Source: Stenopsyche tienmushanensis (taxonomy: Eukaryota; Arthropoda; Insecta; Trichoptera; Stenopsychidae). Taken from it: a DNA stretch of 64,000 bases. Shown here in pieces: positions 12,961 to 25,400 of this stretch. Location of the stretch: NCBI GenBank assembly GCA_008973525.1, contig WACJ01000007.1, forward strand, positions 186,001 through 250,000, read 5' to 3'. Position numbers and translations under genes: made by a program. How positions within the stretch are numbered: the stretch's first letter is position 1; each line of letters starts with the position of its first letter. The notes beneath the pieces are model-generated. The model made no database searches, was not told where the DNA came from, and was given only the letters and a program-made list of their open reading frames with translations.

Positions 12961-14280
12961 GCTTAGAAAATTCTCACAGTTAGCGCTAAAATAATATACT
13001 GCGCATATTTACGTTTGATGCTAATATTTATTAATCTTTCTGCTTGCATGATATAGAGCCGAGGATCTCTTCTCAAATAAACATCGTCGATTATTTGATT
13101 ACAGAAGCTAAGTAGACTTTCATAACTTTGATCTTTTAATACTCAACGATTTCTTTTACAGCGTATTGTAAAATATTCGCAATAATAATAGTGTATTCTG
13201 GAAAAAAGTGTTGATGACCCTTATCATATCATATAAAATTTCATCATATCTACATTCTTGAAAAAAATCCAGTAAAAACCTTCATATATGGTGCAAATAT
13301 TTATCATGTTCCTTGTTATATCAATAAATAAATTATAGTCTCTCAAATGTAATAATATAACTATTAAGTACAATCATTATGATTTAGTTGTTGAATATTT
13401 TTTATAATATTCCTTGTTAATTGAAAGCATGATTTTGTTCCTTTTTAAAAATGAAACAACTACTACTTTTAAAAATACTGATAGCTTTATAATCATAATT
13501 TTAAATGGAACACATTTTTTTAAAAAATCTAAGCTCTTCGCAAATAAATTCTTTCCAAAATGGATAAACAATAAATTTAATAAAATCCGAAGTAGAACTA
13601 ATAAAAATTATCTATTTCTTTAGGCTATTTACCAAAATAAAGATCAAATATGAAAGCCATATATTTTTTTAAAAAAACTGCAAGATCTCCCCATGAAGCA
13701 AAAATATATTGCGTTTGAGAAAATATAAGAAAATTTGCATGTAAGTCGAGATCTCGCAAATAGCATTTTTTCGGATTAAGATATTCACAATCTAGCTAAA
13801 TTTTAACAAAATAAACAAGTGTGTTCAGTTGAATGGAAAGTTCATCAATTATTTGAAACAGCGAATGATCATTAGATAGCGAAAATTGCGTAAGTCATGA
13901 TTCAGACTATAGTAAATGTCGAAGGTTGCTTTTGAATCGTGATTTTGGAGCAGAGAAGGAAAATAAAGAATTAAAATATGCTCATACTTTTAATGCTATT
14001 TCTTTCTTGTATAACTTGAACATACAAATAACACTCAATTGCCTAAAGGTTTTCCCAGGGATAGTTTTTCTGATTACACTTCAACGTAATTTGCATGTTC
14101 ACTAAGTATGAATATAACAGGTTCCTAAATATATATAGCAGATTGTGAGCAGTTTTAAAAACTTCATGTTCCAAAAAATCATCATCACCATAATTTGTCT
14201 CAAAAACAGGAATATTTAAAAACACGATCAGATTCATTATATAAAAGTATAAAAGCGCCTCAAATTTGTAACACTTAGTC
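12961..14280. other. AT-rich non-coding stretch
   Basis: Low complexity; overlapping frames at 13377-13623 on both strands are AT-driven. Nothing recognised. Confidence 0.55.
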
Positions 14281-15130
14281 TGGCAAAATATATCATGATA
14301 ATAGTATGTGCCTTGCAGATCAGCTGACTGGCTAGCACTTCGTGTGGATTCAATTTACATTTAAGGTTACATTGAATTACATACGCCAGTTTGAAAATAA
14401 ATGTTTAATTCATCAGTATTTATTGTTTTGAATGCATTGATCGAATGACAAGTCTGAAACGTTCTAGGAATATTTACACTTGATTTACTCAACTAAATGA
14501 TTTCAAACACTGACCACATTTGTCGCTACTCATTAATAACCAACGCTCGTATACAAGCATACTTTGTTCATAACGTCTGCGTCTCCTATGAATCATCATT
14601 TAGCAGGAAAGTCTTAGATTGACTTCTCGGCGAAATAAATGACGACTCGTCTAAAATTGGGTCTGCTCGCCGAAGTAAAGTAGTTCAATTAGGCAACAAT
14701 TCGCAGTATTTACAAACAAAAAATTGACGGAATGAATTTCGACGCGTACCACCGGTTGGAAATCTCTCAGCCGCCAACGTTTCGGTAACACAATGAAATC
14801 TGAGTGGTACTTTGGGTAAACAGGAGTGTTTGCGTCAATTATGCGCGTTAATAATTCCAAGTGTTACGAAATGGGCATTGTGGAGAAGTTGAGAATTAAT
14901 TAGCGCTCGGTCCTGTTTGCCCGTCGGTCAATAAAAACTGTGATAAGATCCTAAGCGTCGTTAATCAAATTATCATGGACGCGTTAATGCGGTGCACATG
15001 TGGATGAGAGTTGGGTCCATCTACGAGGTGAAAAACGGTAAGAGGCTTCTTTTAGGCCTACCGCAGTCGTTGGGCCCCACAGAGCGACATTAATGCCGCT
15101 AACCATAACTCAAGATGTTCGATGACAATA
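14281..15130. promoter_or_regulatory. Large mixed-composition island downstream of the Wnt-like exon
   Basis: About 850 bases of higher-complexity sequence, about 430 bases beyond the donor of the Wnt-like coding exon and so inside its next intron. It contains ATTA homeodomain cores and GATAAG/TTATCA-like motifs near 14940-14975. No frame with a recognisable domain. Position and composition fit an intronic enhancer; this is inference. Confidence 0.3.
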
Positions 15131-15559
15131 TTTTCAACTTTGCTTTTTAGAATGGCTCTTATCAAGACGGGTTTCATTCAATATCCTCATTTTTAAATAT
15201 CCGAAATACTACGCGCAAATCTCCATTACTAGAAGATTCTTCGTATATTTATCAGAGCATCCTAACACTTATTTTTTTATCTAAACAACCGTAGCAGTCT
15301 TCCCAACCTAAACAACATAAAATCCAGCTCGGATGAATGAGGAAAACACGGCAATTCCCCGAAAGAAATTACTCTTGCCGTAGTCTGCTAGCATTCATCG
15401 GAAATTATAATTCCAGCATTGCTCATAAAACTAATTAATCCAGCACTGTACGACATCTGCTAATAACACCATCCTAAGATTGGCACAAACCAATTAATAG
15501 CTACTCAAACGTATAATGAAGATAAGACTCATTAATTATGGACTTAAAAATACACTTAC
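15131..15559. other. Intron sequence next to the Wnt-like exon
   Basis: On the minus strand this is the start of the intron after the coding exon; the donor GTAAGT is read at 15559-15554. I see nothing else in it. Confidence 0.4.
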
Positions 15560-15621
15560 CACCACGAGCCCGTGATGGGCGCCAGTAGCAGTAGGCAGGC
15601 TGCCACGAGGGCGGGCCGCAT
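15560..15621 (-). CDS. First coding exon of a secreted protein, probably a Wnt ligand (partial)
   Basis: Read on the minus strand from the ATG at 15621, the exon encodes 20 codons plus two bases. The peptide starts Met-Arg-Pro, has a hydrophobic core (ALVAACLLLLAP) and ends ITGSW followed by TG, with a GTAAGT donor immediately after (15559-15554). The split codon becomes a second Trp if the next exon starts with G. Unspliced, the frame meets TAA at once, so the donor must be used. A short signal peptide running straight into Trp-Trp at the exon edge is how many Wnt genes begin; Wnt ligands are secreted, lipid-modified, cysteine-rich glycoproteins that signal through Frizzled receptors. No diagnostic Wnt cysteines are inside this exon and I cannot tell the subfamily. 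Another secreted protein is possible. The bases before the ATG (GGGAGG) put A at -3. Confidence 0.5.
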
Positions 15622-15681
15622 CCTCCCGCCCTTACCCCGTCTGCCCCATCGCCTTCCGTCGTTCACACATAGATAACCCTC
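15560..15681 (-). other. Exon 2 of the Wnt-like gene (5' UTR plus start)
   Basis: The acceptor, read on the minus strand, is a T-rich tract ending in TTTATAG with the exon starting at 15681. The donor follows 15560, giving a 122-base exon. It is strongly GC-rich while the flanking intron is A/T-rich, a sharp boundary at both ends. An upstream ATG near the acceptor opens a 12-codon frame that stops before the main ATG, which could damp translation. Confidence 0.55.
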
Positions 15682-16504
15682 CTATAAATAAAATTTTAAA
15701 AAATCATTGATTGTAAAAAAACAAAACATAAAAATATTCAATGGATATTTTAAAAAAAACCTTGTAAATCGCTAGGGAAAGTCAAGATCAGTCAAAGACT
15801 TTTTATGTTAAGATTCTAAAATTGATTGTTAATATAACATTATTTCAATAATATTTTACTCTATCAAAATTCATGCTAAATTGGATGCTATTAACTTCAA
15901 TCAATTGCATTAGTCAAACATTGCTTATACACTGTAGGAAGCATTCAATTTTAACTTGAATTTAAACAGATGATTTGTAATGGAATTGGAGCACAAGGTA
16001 ATTTATCTTTATAATTTAGAGTGGCGAGTGGCCATCCAAAATTTGAGATCTTACTCAGGTCATAATTTTGGATCGATCTTATAATATCGCTTGTAAATTT
16101 GTATTAAAAATTGAAAATAGGGTACTAAAATTGATTCCAATAAATCTACTCGTGTAATAAAATCATATTTTGGATCTAAATAGTAATCTTTACTAAATAT
16201 TTAGATCGAGCTCAATAAATCATCAGCAATGTAACGTATACTACGCAAATATTAGAAAATACTAATCTAAAAATTCTCAAGAGCATAAATATGTGTATGC
16301 ATATTATAATGATTATGAGAGAATTGATATGCTTATAAACAATTATATACAAAGCAGAAATGCATATATTACGAGTTTAGGGTTGTAAATGAAATGAATA
16401 AGCATTTAATATGCCATCTAGGCTTATCTTTTATGTATCAACAGATGATAATTTAATTAAAATTCGTCCGCTGATGTCGCCATATGATCGCTGCCATTTC
16501 TAAA

Positions 16505-16676
16505 TATTTCAGTATATATTGAGGTGGCTTTTAGCAATCTGCGACCATTGTGACATGGTTTTGTATGGCGTTATATGTTTTTAAAAATTTGGTCAGCAGC
16601 TATATCCCTTGTAGGATTTGAACCCAAAAAGATTGAATCATGAATCCAACCGCTTAACAACGGGACTACCTACAGG
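16505..16676 (-). mobile_element. tRNA-derived SINE, copy 1
   Basis: The minus strand begins CTGTAGGTAGTCCCG, continues GTTAAGCGGTTGGA (tRNA A-box/D-arm-like), then GGGTTCAAATCCTACA (B box), then an unrelated tail with ATAGCTGCTGACC and ATTGCTAAAAGCCACCTCAA. The same order of blocks occurs at 59339-59522, which shows a dispersed family with a pol III promoter head. No cloverleaf acceptor closes properly, so it is not a working tRNA gene. Confidence 0.7.
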
Positions 16677-17019
16677 TATATGATGGTTTTAAGATATCGC
16701 CATGTTATTCAAAGCAATACATAATATTTCGTAATTTATGCAAAAAAATGTATATGAAGCTTTTTTATGGTCTTTGTATAAAAGGGATAAATTTAATTAG
16801 ATTGATTGTATCTTGAAATAATTATTTATGAAATCGCAAGAAATTTACTGCATCTTTTTTGTTGAGTAATTATAGTTTTTATAAATAAGCTCGTATATGA
16901 AAAAAATCGGGCTATTTATATTATTTGGCAACATTGGAGATATTTTAATTCGCTTGAATTTTTGATGATCGTCGGAAATTTAAAAGAAATTGCCACATCA
17001 AGGTGTAATATATTCCTCA

Positions 17020-17560
17020 GGTAAAAAACCGACCTCGCGGATATTATGCGTGAGCGGTCGGCGCGTTTGATCATATCATTTGTACCTCTCGGTCATCGAA
17101 AGTAAGAAGCATTTAACGGTACTTAAGAAAATCGGTCACTGTTACGACCCATTATTAGTAAGGCCTCTAGGCTAGTTAGGGTACGTTGAACCAAACCGGA
17201 AAAAGCAACGATAGCGAAAGGACAAAAAAACAGGTAGCTTACATTTTTGTAATGGAACTCGATGTGGCACCGAGACCGAGAAATACGACCAGCTGTGATA
17301 AGATTAAGATATGGACGAGATCTTTTGTTGACAAGAAGGCTGCGACTCTCGTGGCTAAAACTACAAAAACTTTCTCAACTTCGAATTGCATCACGCAACT
17401 ATTACTTGTTTTTTTAGAATGTTATACGCATTTGAAATTGACGCATTATGCAAAATTGCAAATATTGAATCTTAATTATGAAGCATTTGTTCCAATAGAT
17501 TGTATTTCCTCCAAATGGATTAATTTACCCGCAGTTATAATGAAATATTGATCAGTCGCC
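17020..17560. promoter_or_regulatory. Mixed-composition island in the first intron
   Basis: Higher-complexity sequence, with CCGACC near 17029 facing GGTCGG near 17056. A 121-codon plus-strand frame (17186-17551) overlaps but has no recognisable domain and ends in A/T-rich codons. Candidate intronic regulatory element. Confidence 0.25.
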
Positions 17561-17799
17561 GATTTGCTACCTGAACACGTTTCGCCCGTCTAGACTGCAA
17601 TAAAATCAGTCCTGATCTTCATTTATTGCATGTGCATATATATCATAAAACATCTCAAACTTTCGGCCATAATTTACACTATTATTTTTATTATCCAATA
17701 ATATATGGATGTATAAAAATAATAAGCTCAATGATTTCAAGAACCTTTTCATGCAGATTTCTTACCTGCGCCACGACAATGACTCATTGTACGCAACAA

Positions 17800-18160
17800 T
17801 TCCCACCGTCAAATTAACGGATTATGGTACTAAATTTTGTCGGAGATGTATCTTGGGCGTGATATTTATCTCTTCATATTGATCCATAAAACGAATAAAA
17901 AGGTGGATCATTATCTGAATGATTCATCAATTTGTGAGATGCCAAGGTCTGCACAATGGAAAATTACGCGTATTGTCAATGGGTTGGCATCGTAATAGAT
18001 TTTCTAAGAAGTGATACTGCAAAAATGGTTGATCGGTGATTGAAGTTATCCAGCTTGTGATTGATTACCGCACTCTTTTAATAGCCACAATGATCGACAT
18101 AAGTCTAATCAGTGAACTGATTGTCTTGACCTGAAATTTGCGCATTAACCAGAAGACTTC
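17800..18160. promoter_or_regulatory. Mixed-composition island in the first intron
   Basis: GC-richer than the surroundings, with repeated TGATCGAC/TTGATTGA-like words and no coding frame. Candidate regulatory element on composition and position. Confidence 0.2.
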
Positions 18161-19019
18161 TCTCGATAAAAAAAACCATAAAACATGCAAGACAAGAAAA
18201 AGCTCTCGATGAAAATGTGTTGGTGAAAGACGTATATTCTATGCATTTTCCTTTATTTGTGCTCCTGCGTGTCAGAGAAAGTTCTAAACAAATACAATCT
18301 GCTTAATATAAATCTAACATTTATCAGACTAAGATGTTGATTGATCGTTCTCAATCTTGATAATACATCATTCTATGAAGATATGCAATACAGCATCCTG
18401 TATAAATATAAGCACAATCAGTCACTTTATTTAACAATCGGACTAGATATCGCATTGCATGCTTATATAAATTGTTTGTACAATCAGTATACAATAAGAT
18501 ATTAATTATTATAAGAGTGATCATAAAAATGTCTTTTTTTAATTCAATTTTAACCGCAGCATCATGATATAGAATTTATATAACGGGCTTAATATCTAGC
18601 AATTATTCTGCTAATAATCGATGAACAAGGACATATAATCGCTCATCACAGTAATACGCGGCAAGATATGGATGTAATTGTATGTATTAGTTTTTATTAT
18701 ATAAACTGAATTTAATTGCATCGATTAAATAATAAGTTTAGTTAAAAATGTAGATGTTTTAGTTTGATTGTGCATTAAATTTTTATTGTAAATGACATAA
18801 TAAATTATGTTATTTTAATCAGATTCATTTCTCAACTGGTTGCATAAAAGCTGTTTGTTTTTTTTTTAAATAAAGTATATTAGCAATCAATTAAATAAAA
18901 AAATATAAATAGGATAAAATGACGGATGGATGAAAGGATTTAAGATGATCATTGATTATTCTTGTTGTCGATCGATCCGTCCTATTTGCAATTTGCGTTC
19001 CTACTATTGGAATAGGCTT

Positions 19020-19253
19020 TGAAGGAGCAAAGAGTAGTTATCATACCCCCTCTTCGACGACACCTGCTGCCGGTAAGTCATGGCTATCTCTTACCCTGAC
19101 CGCGGCATGTTAAAAGAGCCCGTTTTTTACATCGGAGTAAACACGTTGCGATTAGTTTCGCATTGCGCGGTCGTGTCAACGGATCGCTTCCGGACAGCGG
19201 AGGATCGACGGTCGGCAAAGTCACTGTTTGATATAGAAAAGTGAGGTACTTAC
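19020..19253. promoter_or_regulatory. GC-richer sequence just inside the first intron
   Basis: The high GC of the leader exon continues past its donor. A plus-strand CCG|GTAAGT near 19073 could be a donor of an opposite-strand transcript, but no supporting acceptor or frame is seen. Probably part of a promoter-proximal GC island. Confidence 0.25.
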
Positions 19254-19706
19254 GGGTAGGGGGTAGGTCGAATGGCCTAGAAGGGGGGCTCGAGGGTCTA
19301 GAGGGGCTCGTGGGGCTCGTGGGGCGCGAGGGCGCCCCCGGGGCCGGTGTTGCGCGGCGGCGGGCACACGCGGACTGGCGGCCGGCGGCAGCTCGCCTCG
19401 GTCCATCTGTCTCCCCACCGCCGACATTTTCTTCACCTCGCGATTCGGCAAAGAATTCATCCGACTATGAATTTTCATTAGCTGACAGAAATAACCGCCG
19501 CAAAACCACCGACCGACCCACGGTCGTGAGCGATCGACCATCTCGCGGTCAATCATAATCCACAGCGCCCGAAGATGCAACCTTTAGCCAGCAGCTAGAC
19601 CTCCGCGAGAAGAAGTCCATCGAGACATACTCATCAACGAACGGTGACACTGCGACCATCGATAGAGGGAAAAATCACCATTTCTATCAATACTACTTTA
19701 CCGACT
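19254..19706 (-). other. Inferred 5' UTR exon of the Wnt-like gene
   Basis: This is among the most GC-rich blocks of the window (19254-19600 especially) and is bounded on its minus-strand 3' side by a consensus donor, CCC then GTAAGTACC (intron from 19253). Long frames exist on both strands (119 and 105 codons), but their translations are low-complexity Pro/Arg/Ala or Gly/Leu runs expected of GC-rich sequence, so I treat the exon as untranslated leader. The upstream edge is uncertain; I placed it at an initiator-like motif. It lies about 3.6 kb upstream of the coding exon. Confidence 0.4.
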
Positions 19707-19708
19707 GA
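19703..19708 (-). promoter_or_regulatory. Initiator-like TCAGTC (candidate TSS)
   Basis: On the minus strand the sequence reads AATCAGTCGG, matching the arthropod initiator TCAGTY with the A at 19706. No TATA box is seen 25-35 bases upstream. A weak GGTGA sits at the downstream-promoter-element position. Motif match only. Confidence 0.25.
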
Positions 19709-22119
19709 TTCTCCGCCCTAACCACATCAATAACAATATCTTAACAAAATATAAATTCTGAAAAGGATTGTATTTCTCGAATAAAATGCATTCATGGGTG
19801 CATGATGGGACATGCAGATTTTGAAGATGTTTTTTGTCGATAAGCATATCCGTGATTTTTTATCTTCATAATATTTGTTGGACGCTGTAAAAATAGAATT
19901 AGAAGTGAGGAAAGTAAAGATGAAAAAGTTGTGAGCTTTGCAAGAAAGACAATAAAATTGCATCAATTTTAAGCTTGGCTAACAATCATGCATATATAAG
20001 TGAAATCTTGAGATGCCAGAAGAACTGGCTGTAGAAGAAGATGAAGAATTGAACAGTGATGGCGGTTCATTAGAAAATATCTAGTGGAACGAACAACATC
20101 AACATACAACAATCAATTACATCTACCGGGTGAGGTACGGTTCTGATAGAATCACCTCGCGATATTACCCCGACTGAAGTTCTTTCATTATTTATGAATG
20201 AAAAAGTGATAAGCCTACTGATTGCATAAACGACCGATGGAAATCATAAAGTAGCATTGCAAATTGTCCTTTACAAATTAACCATAGTGTTTCCTTATGT
20301 CGTGTAAATAACAAATAAAATAATTGAAATAAGAAAATTCCGGGTACTTCTATATCCGACAATGAAAAGTAGAAGAGCAAAAAGGCTTCTCACCATTTAG
20401 AAGTAAATAAAAATCCTTTGGATAAAATCTATTAGAAAAAATATGTTCTATGTTACCAGAAGAAGAAATAAAATCTCGAATAAGATTTTGACTCAAAGGA
20501 AGCGGGAAAAATGTATTTTAAAAATACCATGCTAATATAATTTTATATTTTATTTGAGTTCTATTTAAGTGAAAGAAGAATACTGGTCAGCCATATCTGG
20601 GTGACACGATGATGTGCGTGTTAACGAGCGTCGATTCGCATAACGTGCTCGAGTGCTTTTCGTATAGATAAACGAAAAGGAAATGTAAGATGATGCTATT
20701 AACGAGAGATACCAAAGCAATCCTATATCAATATAGAAGTAGAAATTTCCCAGCTATTAACAAGTCAATGAAAGAGGATCTCACGCTGTTGTTTTGTGTT
20801 AATGCCCTTCAAAAAATCCAGATTAGCAGCATGGAATATTTTTATTGATTGGATCAATGAAGTGCTTAAGCATTCTGTGAAAAAATATTTGCTGGAAATG
20901 ATTCTGCCAATACGGAGTTTTGCTCGTCATAAGCAATCGCCCATTATTCAGGCCTATGAGATGACTTCCGTGAAGAAATTCATTAAGATCTAAGTTCTAC
21001 CTCCTAGCCTTTGAACCAGCAGCTCATTTTTAAATTAATGATGACACTACAGTACTCTTTGAGTGTTGTTTTGAAATGACTGAAGAGATCAATATCAAAC
21101 TCAAACAGACTCAAATTAGATAGTGCTGATTTAGCATGTAGCAACATTATGGAACTGGAGGTGAATAACATTGATATCAATGAAAGACAGTACAGCCAAG
21201 ACCAGACCATCGAAGATCTTGTATTGTTTCACAGCAAGAAGTTGTTGATATAAGTTCATCATGGAAGTACGAGGAAAAATCTTTTGGCACAATAAAATAA
21301 TTTTGAAAGCGTGAAAAATAGTTAAAAAGCATACCCTAACAAGACAGTGGGTATGCGATTTATTGATTTGTTTAATGATAAAATTTTCACTAAATTTTGA
21401 AGAATCGAAAAACCAAATGTTTTTAGACAACTTGCATGGAACGCTTTATCGTATTTTACATTGATTAATATGGGAAAAGTTATTGGAAGTGGGAAGAGTG
21501 AGGAGAGTGTTTCGCATTACGAATAAGATTCTGGAACGAATTATGTTCGTTAAGAGAGTTTTCTCTATATTATAACTTTATATTATATTCTAGTCAGTTC
21601 TATTACACATCGTTTTTATTTGCAAAATAACTCATTCGAAATATCCAAATAATGTCTGAAAACTGCATTGTTTAAACTTATTTTGTCAATTTTCCCATCA
21701 TATTTGTCGTTCTAAAATGTTTCATCAATTTAAATATTAAGATTACATACATTATTTTAATTTATTGCCAAACGTAGCATAAACATTTTATGTTATGAAA
21801 ATCTATCGAATACTAGTTGTATATTAGATATTGTATTCTTGTCATTCGACTTATTGAGTTTCAATATTAATTTTATAAATCAATAGCAATAACGAAGTAT
21901 TGTTGTTTCCTTGATGAATTTTTATAAAAATGAATTTAAAAATATACTAAGAATATTAATTATGAACATTTTATGACTTATATGATTTATAACAGATGTT
22001 ATTACAGAATTAAAAAAATTGAAGAGTTCACATGTATGTTAGATACTATTCTATATTTGTTAAAATCTTATCAATCAATATGCATTGTTTTCTCCCACGA
22101 AAATCTTCTTTCGTGGAGA
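19707..22119. other. Gene-free flank; possible decayed coding DNA at 20012-21430
   Basis: The region upstream of the leader exon. An ATG at 20012 opens an acidic 23-codon frame (MPEELAVEEDEEL...), and further interrupted frames follow on the plus strand to about 21430 (one begins FKKSRLAAWNIF at about 20805). The composition suggests an old transposase or host pseudogene, but I could not recognise the family. Confidence 0.25.
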
Positions 22120-22483
22120 TTGACTTGTATGTCATCATCATCATCATCATAGTGCAGCCACAAACTGTTCACTGCAGAATTATGGGCCTCTTCAATATCC
22201 ATTTACAGGAAGGGGTTACATCCATCTCGTCTGTATCATACATTCACTTCCTCAGTCGCTCGATAATGAAGGTAGCATTACCACCAAGTTTTATTTCAAA
22301 TGCTTACCCAACGGTTATCCTGAATGAACGTATTGACGAACGCTTTCGCGACCGTCTTGATAAGGAATGTGGGAGGTTTGTAAAGACTGAGTAGTTTTCT
22401 TAGAGAGACGGTGGAAAACTACTCTAGACGACCTTTTTGACTCTACTGGAAAAGGCTTTCTGGAGTGGAAAGAGTCCAGTCCC
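22120..22483 (+). repeat. Dispersed repeat with CATCATCAT head and shared 95-bp tail
   Basis: A (CAT)n run at 22132-22150 is followed by a CACTGCAG...GGGCCTCTTCAA block. From memory this order (CATCATCAT, then CACTGC, then GGCCTC) is common in an arthropod dispersed repeat. The last part (22389-22483) matches 50785-50877 closely, including GGTGGAAAACTACTCTAGAC. A 120-codon plus-strand frame crosses the repeat but starts in AT-rich flank and is not a gene. Confidence 0.6.
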
Positions 22484-25400
22484 ATTATTATATCTGATTA
22501 TATATTTTTAGCAAAACATTGATCTAGTAAATTTTATCCACAAGGATTTTGTGATTATATTTTTATGCTGTAGATGTCATATAGTAATAAATATATTTGT
22601 TGATTCTATGAATACAAAATTGATATCAAATAGAGCTGATATATAATAATGAAGGAAAATAGTTTATTTTATATTATTAAATTATTTTCAAAATACGGTT
22701 TATTCAATGGAGCTCAATTTATCCTAAGTATTGATATTTACACAGATTTTATTTAAAATTCCACCAAAAATTTTAAACTGAGAGACTTGTGTATGCCTTA
22801 AATATAATGTTTTTTATAAGCAAACAGCTTACATAACTAAGAAGTAGTATTTTCCATACATAAAGGCTTTACTAACAAAAATTTGAACTTTAATTTAGTT
22901 TATTTTTCCATAAGTATATCATTTATTTTTCGCAATGAATGATATAAAACATATTAATATAAAATTATTTCTGCAATCAAAAGTAGAATAATACAAAATC
23001 AATAATTAAGGTCTTATGAGCTCAATCATTTATGTATATGGGTGTATTATTTATAATCTGGTTATCTATAATTTCCTTAGTCTCATAACCATCCGTGTAT
23101 ATTTACGAATGAACAACAATAAATAAAGGAAAATGTTATTGTAATCAACTACAAGACTTGTGATAAGATATATAATAAGCTGGATGCTGATTACATTATA
23201 AATTCCATGTTTTAGTCTCTTATAAAATACATAAAATAACGTTTTTAGGAAAATTTCTTAATTATTATTTAAAGAAAAAATAATCAGCTTTTTGTGACAA
23301 CCTGTATATATTGTATGAGCGACATCGTAAATCATATTATGTAGCCTGAATTGCACAGGGACGGCTGAGAATATCGCATCCCGCTGTGAATTTGATGTTT
23401 TCATCTCAGCCAAGACCCAACACCGTGTATCATAAAACACAGGATGAACAAAAATAATTTTAACATGTCATTAACAAATATTCCAAACAAAAATAACTTC
23501 ATGAGGTGCATTTAAAGAAATTTCGTGATCGGGTAAATCTTCACTTATATGGATCGATTTTCCAAAGTTCTCACAAAGTCTCTCATACGTAATTGTAAAT
23601 GTATGCGTGCTTGGATAGGTATAGAAATATATATATATATATTTCAATACAGGTGTGTAGTAATCGAGATGAGTAGCCTCTCCTGGACTGGGCCAGGACC
23701 ACTCGAAGCTCAAGTGGGCTTTACCTCTTGACAAGGGAATCCTTTTAAGCCGGTCCACTCATGGCTTTCTTCTCGCCATCTTCAAATGACACTAAGAAAA
23801 CACTCGATGGCAACGCACTATTATATTTTGAAATCATTCAATCAATATTACACTCTCCGCTGACAGAACTGCAAGTGCCTTTTCAACTTTGTTTTGTTGG
23901 CTTGAGCCACTAATTCTCGAACAAAGAGAAATCAACACGGTTATCAAACTATTACGCCTATAGCACCTATGTGTTCGTCATTATATTCATTTTAAGCGTC
24001 AATAATTGCAAGGATTTTCAAAGAGGCATTTTCTAAGAAGCCGATGGAGACTTCCATCGATCACGAGAAAACATCATGGCAAAAACAATGAATCATCCAC
24101 TCGAAGTCATCTCGCTCCATATCGCTAAATGATCTAGATTACGGTTTGATTTTCCGGTGAGTCAAGAACTTCGGGCTAATCGCTCGTAAGTAGTGTTGCC
24201 CTTCAATTATGTTCAGAATGCACAAATGCTGATTCAGAACCCATGGGAATTTCATGTTGATGACTAGACGCGATCTGATGACGATGTCGATGACGTTACC
24301 GTGAAATCAGTAATTAACACCTTTTGGCTCGCATCTTTTATGCGCTAAAAATATTGCGATATTTAGGAATGCAAAAAAATAATAGCACGCCATTTACAGT
24401 GCTTTGAGACCTTTTCTGTCCAAGTATTTCTTAAGCGCCGAATAAGTGTCAAGCAAGTTTTATTTATTTTTCTGAAAGCTCTTATCAATGGCTTATTTTA
24501 TAGGAGAACAAACTAATAGAAAATTAATCCCTTTCATCCCTTATTTTTAATTAAATATGGATCATATGTTGTGATAAAAATTAAACCTTTAATTTAGCTT
24601 TATCCTATATGAAATATATCCTAGGTTTACTGATTTACTTTATTTTGATTTTCATCTTATTAGATCATATTCTAATATATTTTACGTTGTATGATATGAT
24701 CACCACTCGTATCATGTATAAAATTTATAATTAATTCAAGCATAGTCTATAACCCAAGACATTATTTTGATTAAACTCATTTAATTGCTAAAATAATGAT
24801 TATCTTTTGCGAATTTATTTTTTTTGGGATAAAATTCGCGCATTCAAGAGGTTATCGACTAACAGTGGTGAAAATCTCGACTATCAATAACAATAGCGAC
24901 CTCAAATGTGTAACAAAGGAGGTGTCGGCATACCTGTTTTTTTGTAGTTTCCAATGTCTAAAACACCGATACAGGAGATGGCGCCGATATGGATGAACGA
25001 TAAAAAAAACAGACACATTTCTCACGTACTGTCTAGATAATTCATTTTGGCAAATCTTATAAACCAGTTATTTGTATCTATTAGTTCAAGACTAGCCGCT
25101 ACGATCTAAATTATAAAACCATTAGCAGAACAAAGGGCGATCGCTTGACCACAGCTCCAAGAAGCAGGCGTCAATAGCCTTTAATATGCGAACCGAGTAT
25201 CATAAAAAATTAGGCTATACAATATTATTCTGTAGAATGGATGTTAAAGATTGCGATAAATGGCATATTTGAGCAATGAACATTTTTCTCACTCCCTTAA
25301 AACACCCAATGAAATATGCATATTATTAAACACAGATGAATATTTAAAAACGCTTTAAAATTTACGCCTTAATTAATGTGAAAAGCTTGAAAATTTGCTA

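Larger units (their letters stand above)
15682..19253 (-). other. Inferred first intron of the Wnt-like gene
   Basis: Bounded by a GTAAGT donor at 19253-19248 and an acceptor at 15683-15682 on the minus strand. It contains a SINE at 16505-16676 and GC-richer islands at 17020-17560 and 17800-18160. That the two exons are joined is inferred from matching strand, spacing and splice-site quality; no transcript evidence is available. Confidence 0.4.

Noticed and set aside
17186..17551. 121-codon plus-strand frame as a gene on the opposite strand of the intron
   Set aside because: No domain, mixed composition that changes halfway, no supporting splice sites or promoter.
19221..19580. 119-codon minus-strand frame in the leader exon taken as a protein
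   Set aside because: Repeated Arg-Ala-Pro tail reflects GC-rich sequence, the frame runs through a consensus donor, and the downstream exon supplies a much better start.
22032..22394. 120-codon plus-strand frame as a gene
   Set aside because: It begins in A/T-rich flank, passes through the (CAT)n run as poly-Ile and ends inside a dispersed repeat.
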